Below are positions 22,854 to 30,304 of a DNA stretch of 30,304 bases, piece by piece (position 1 is the first letter of the stretch; each line of letters opens with the position of its first letter). The stretch spans positions 55,229 to 85,532 of the forward strand of contig NW_019775678.1 in the NCBI RefSeq assembly GCF_001039355.2, read 5' to 3'. A model generated the notes under the pieces. The model had not been told where the DNA came from. It did not search any database and was given only the letters and a program-made list of their open reading frames with translations. The DNA comes from Lingula anatina (lineage: Eukaryota; Brachiopoda; Lingulata; Lingulida; Lingulidae). Both the position numbers and the translations under genes were made by a program.

Positions 22854-24043
22854 ACTCAAGCATTTCTATTGCCAACACACACTCAGATAATCCAACCGTT
22901 CTAGTCGGGTGCCGATTGTCTCAGGTGTGCCGAGACATCCATTGCGCCCGATCACAACTACCACAACTGAGCATGTAGCCTATAGTGACATATGGAAACA
23001 GACACCAGAAAAAGTAATACTGCAGATCCCGCTAAGACTAAGATATCAGTGGCTTCTCTAAGGGTAATTGATGATCGTTTAACAGCTTCAATAGGCTTGC
23101 CAGACATATAAGCGGCTGAAGCTGAAAAGGATTTAGCGGGTAACCCTGTTAGATTTGTCTAGGTATGGGGACCCAGACTGACTAATACTGCATTCCCACA
23201 GATTTAAGATCGGTCTATCCCCGTGGGTAGTCTCACTAGATTGCTGACAGATTAGCCAGCTTAAATGTCTGTCCCGCCTACTAAAAGCTATAAGGGGGCA
23301 GTTAACTTATTAACACTGTACTGTAGAAATTGTAATTTCCATGTGGACCTACTAGACTAGTGTAAAAGTCATCTTAATCTCTCTTAAGAGATTAACAAAA
23401 TATTCAAAATAACGCGTATTCTTTAAGATGAATCTATGAAAAAGTGATCTTGAAAAACAGGATGTCAGATATATACAAGAGCCCAATTTTAGTGCTCGTC
23501 GGTGGCAACATTTTTCGAATATGACTTAAATAGATGTGATTGTATGGCAAAAACACCGTATACTAAACACGACCACTTAATTTCGGTTATTGATTCCCTA
23601 TACTTTTATCTGAATTTCTAAGTTCTTTTTTAAAATAACCTTTTTGAGAAAATACAATAAAACAACGGCGCAATGACGATGATATTGATTAATACTGTAA
23701 CATCCTCATTTTAACATTTTGCTCTAAGACTTCACCTTTTTTTTCTTGGACATCACGTTCATCGGTTGCACTTTGCATCGTTTTCCCATTTTTTACCAGG
23801 GGCATGAGCTGCTTACTTCTATCGTGTATTCTCATATCTGTTTGTAAATTTTACATGTAACCAGACGATATCCTCTGATATTATGGGATAGTTTGTAAAA
23901 TGACGCGGCTTGCACACCGATTAATCCAGTGAACCAAGATAAGACGCACTTAAAGCTCTACACTCGCATACCAATAAATTCAATATACCAATACCAATAT
24001 TTAAGAAAACCACCGGGTAAAGCACAAAATTTATTTTACTCGC

Positions 24044-24069
24044 AAAAAAAAAAAAAAAAAAAAAAAAAA
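24044..24069. repeat. A26 homopolymer
   Basis: Uninterrupted A run on the plus strand. The 100 bp before it do not look like a recognised SINE or LINE end. Confidence 0.9.
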
Positions 24070-24948
24070 CACGTGTTAATAAACAATATAATGCTAGGAA
24101 ACCAACGTTACAGCTATACCGAGTATTTCATACAATCAGACACGTCATATTTATATTAAACACAACAATTGTACACCTTAATACCATATGTGTAGATTTT
24201 ATAAGACATTTTTGATACATTATGGTAAAAGTACAGATATTTTCACTCAGTTGGGTGACAAGGATAAAAATTAGCTTATGTGATATCAGTAATAACGGCG
24301 TGAGTGAGTGTTTTAATGCAGTAGCATAATAGCTAGGCTTTAAGTAAGTGACTTAATGATATACTAATACGACTGTACACAAATAGTGCAATAGTATATT
24401 CCACGAGAACGACGCTAACTATTCTACCAAAATAATACAGGCAATAGAGACTATACGGTTAGAGGAATGTATGTAGTAATATCTGCTAGTATACGGGGTA
24501 TTTTGAAAATTAATTTCCATCAGTACAATATAAAATAAAGAAGTAGCCTACCTGAATAAATAACAATAATTAAACGAAAAACCAAAAAGTACTTTGTTCA
24601 GAACATTGATAAACAGTTAATTAGCGCATTTTGAGGATTCTCGTTCTGGCAGTGTGCTTAAATCTTGATCTCTATCCATCTAATAATTCAAACCACGTCA
24701 ATACACGTCATTTACATCACGTGACTTCCTCAAATAAAAATAGTGACATACATGTTGCTCCCTAAATAATTCAGCCACTGAAAATCCCTGTTTCACGATT
24801 ATTACAGAGACTGAAATCACTGCCAATAAAGTAGATAAAGTGCACCTCTCTTTTTTGTGTTCCAACGACATGTCTTTTTCCCACAACATCGCCAACTCCG
24901 CTATCAAATCAAATGCTTCGTTTCAAAAATATAAATTATCTCAGCGAA

Positions 24949-30225
<5,277 letters not shown>

Positions 30226-30304
30226 CTGAAATATGATCAACGTGCTGAGATGATTATCATGGAAAGGGGGACTTTCTCTCTATCCTTCGCCCTACCTTTT
30301 CCCC

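Larger units (their letters stand above)
21381..24948. other. No recognised gene; probable P450 3' flank at the right end
   Basis: The 21,720-22,130 part is CpG-richer with TGACGTCA at 21997-22004. The rest is AT-rich. The P450 3' UTR must lie at the right end, but its poly(A) site cannot be fixed by eye. Confidence 0.5.

Noticed and set aside
24021-24069. A26 run as the poly(A) tail of a retroposon
   Set aside because: No SINE/LINE body, Pol III boxes or target-site duplication seen in front of it.
24698-24907. 69-codon minus-strand frame just after the P450 stop
   Set aside because: It lies in the expected 3' UTR/flank, has no P450 similarity and is probably chance.

Overview
This window looks like animal nuclear DNA, probably from a marine invertebrate. 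The one certain gene is split by GT-AG introns. Simple repeats are abundant ((AC)n, (AAT)n, (AAAT)n, long A/T tracts), and several short inverted-repeat elements and minisatellites are present. The frequent tacatgta-type words and the CYP3-like gene suggest a lophotrochozoan such as a mollusc, but this is weak inference. There are no bacterial operons, CRISPR arrays, rRNAs or convincing tRNAs.

Right end (24,949-30,304): ten exons of a cytochrome P450 gene on the minus strand. I joined them by hand at canonical GT-AG sites whose phases all agree. They give an uninterrupted 492-residue product that lacks only its N-terminus (membrane anchor and first beta sheet), which lies beyond the window. 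The WxxxR, AGxxTT, ExxR, PERF and FGAGPRNCVG motifs are all present, so the enzyme appears intact. It resembles the CYP3 clan (CYP3A-like). Its oddity is a Gly/Asn/Ser-rich linker about 55 residues longer than I expect between the helix-H region and helix I. Its introns are packed with microsatellites, including a run of 93 T (sense strand) four bases before one 3' splice site. One intron carries two adjacent inverted-repeat elements.

Left and middle (1-24,948): about 25 kb, mostly AT-rich, with no identifiable conserved gene. It holds two clear coding-phase minisatellites (27 bp and 42 bp), a 269-bp MITE-like element with 63-bp inverted termini (18,598-18,866), an older fold-back element (4,444-4,684), a 60-bp tandem duplication with a dispersed copy, a G-quadruplex-prone tract, and GT/CA and other microsatellites. 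Two weak gene candidates stand out. One is a 55-codon plus-strand ORF at 7,228-7,395 whose ATG sits in a near-consensus TISU/YY1 context. The other is a possible minus-strand first coding exon at 14,850-14,894 below a CpG-richer, CRE-containing stretch.

No multi-gene system is visible. The most interesting items are the P450 linker and its possible retained-intron (exitron) behaviour, the extreme splice-site repeats, and the non-autonomous elements.
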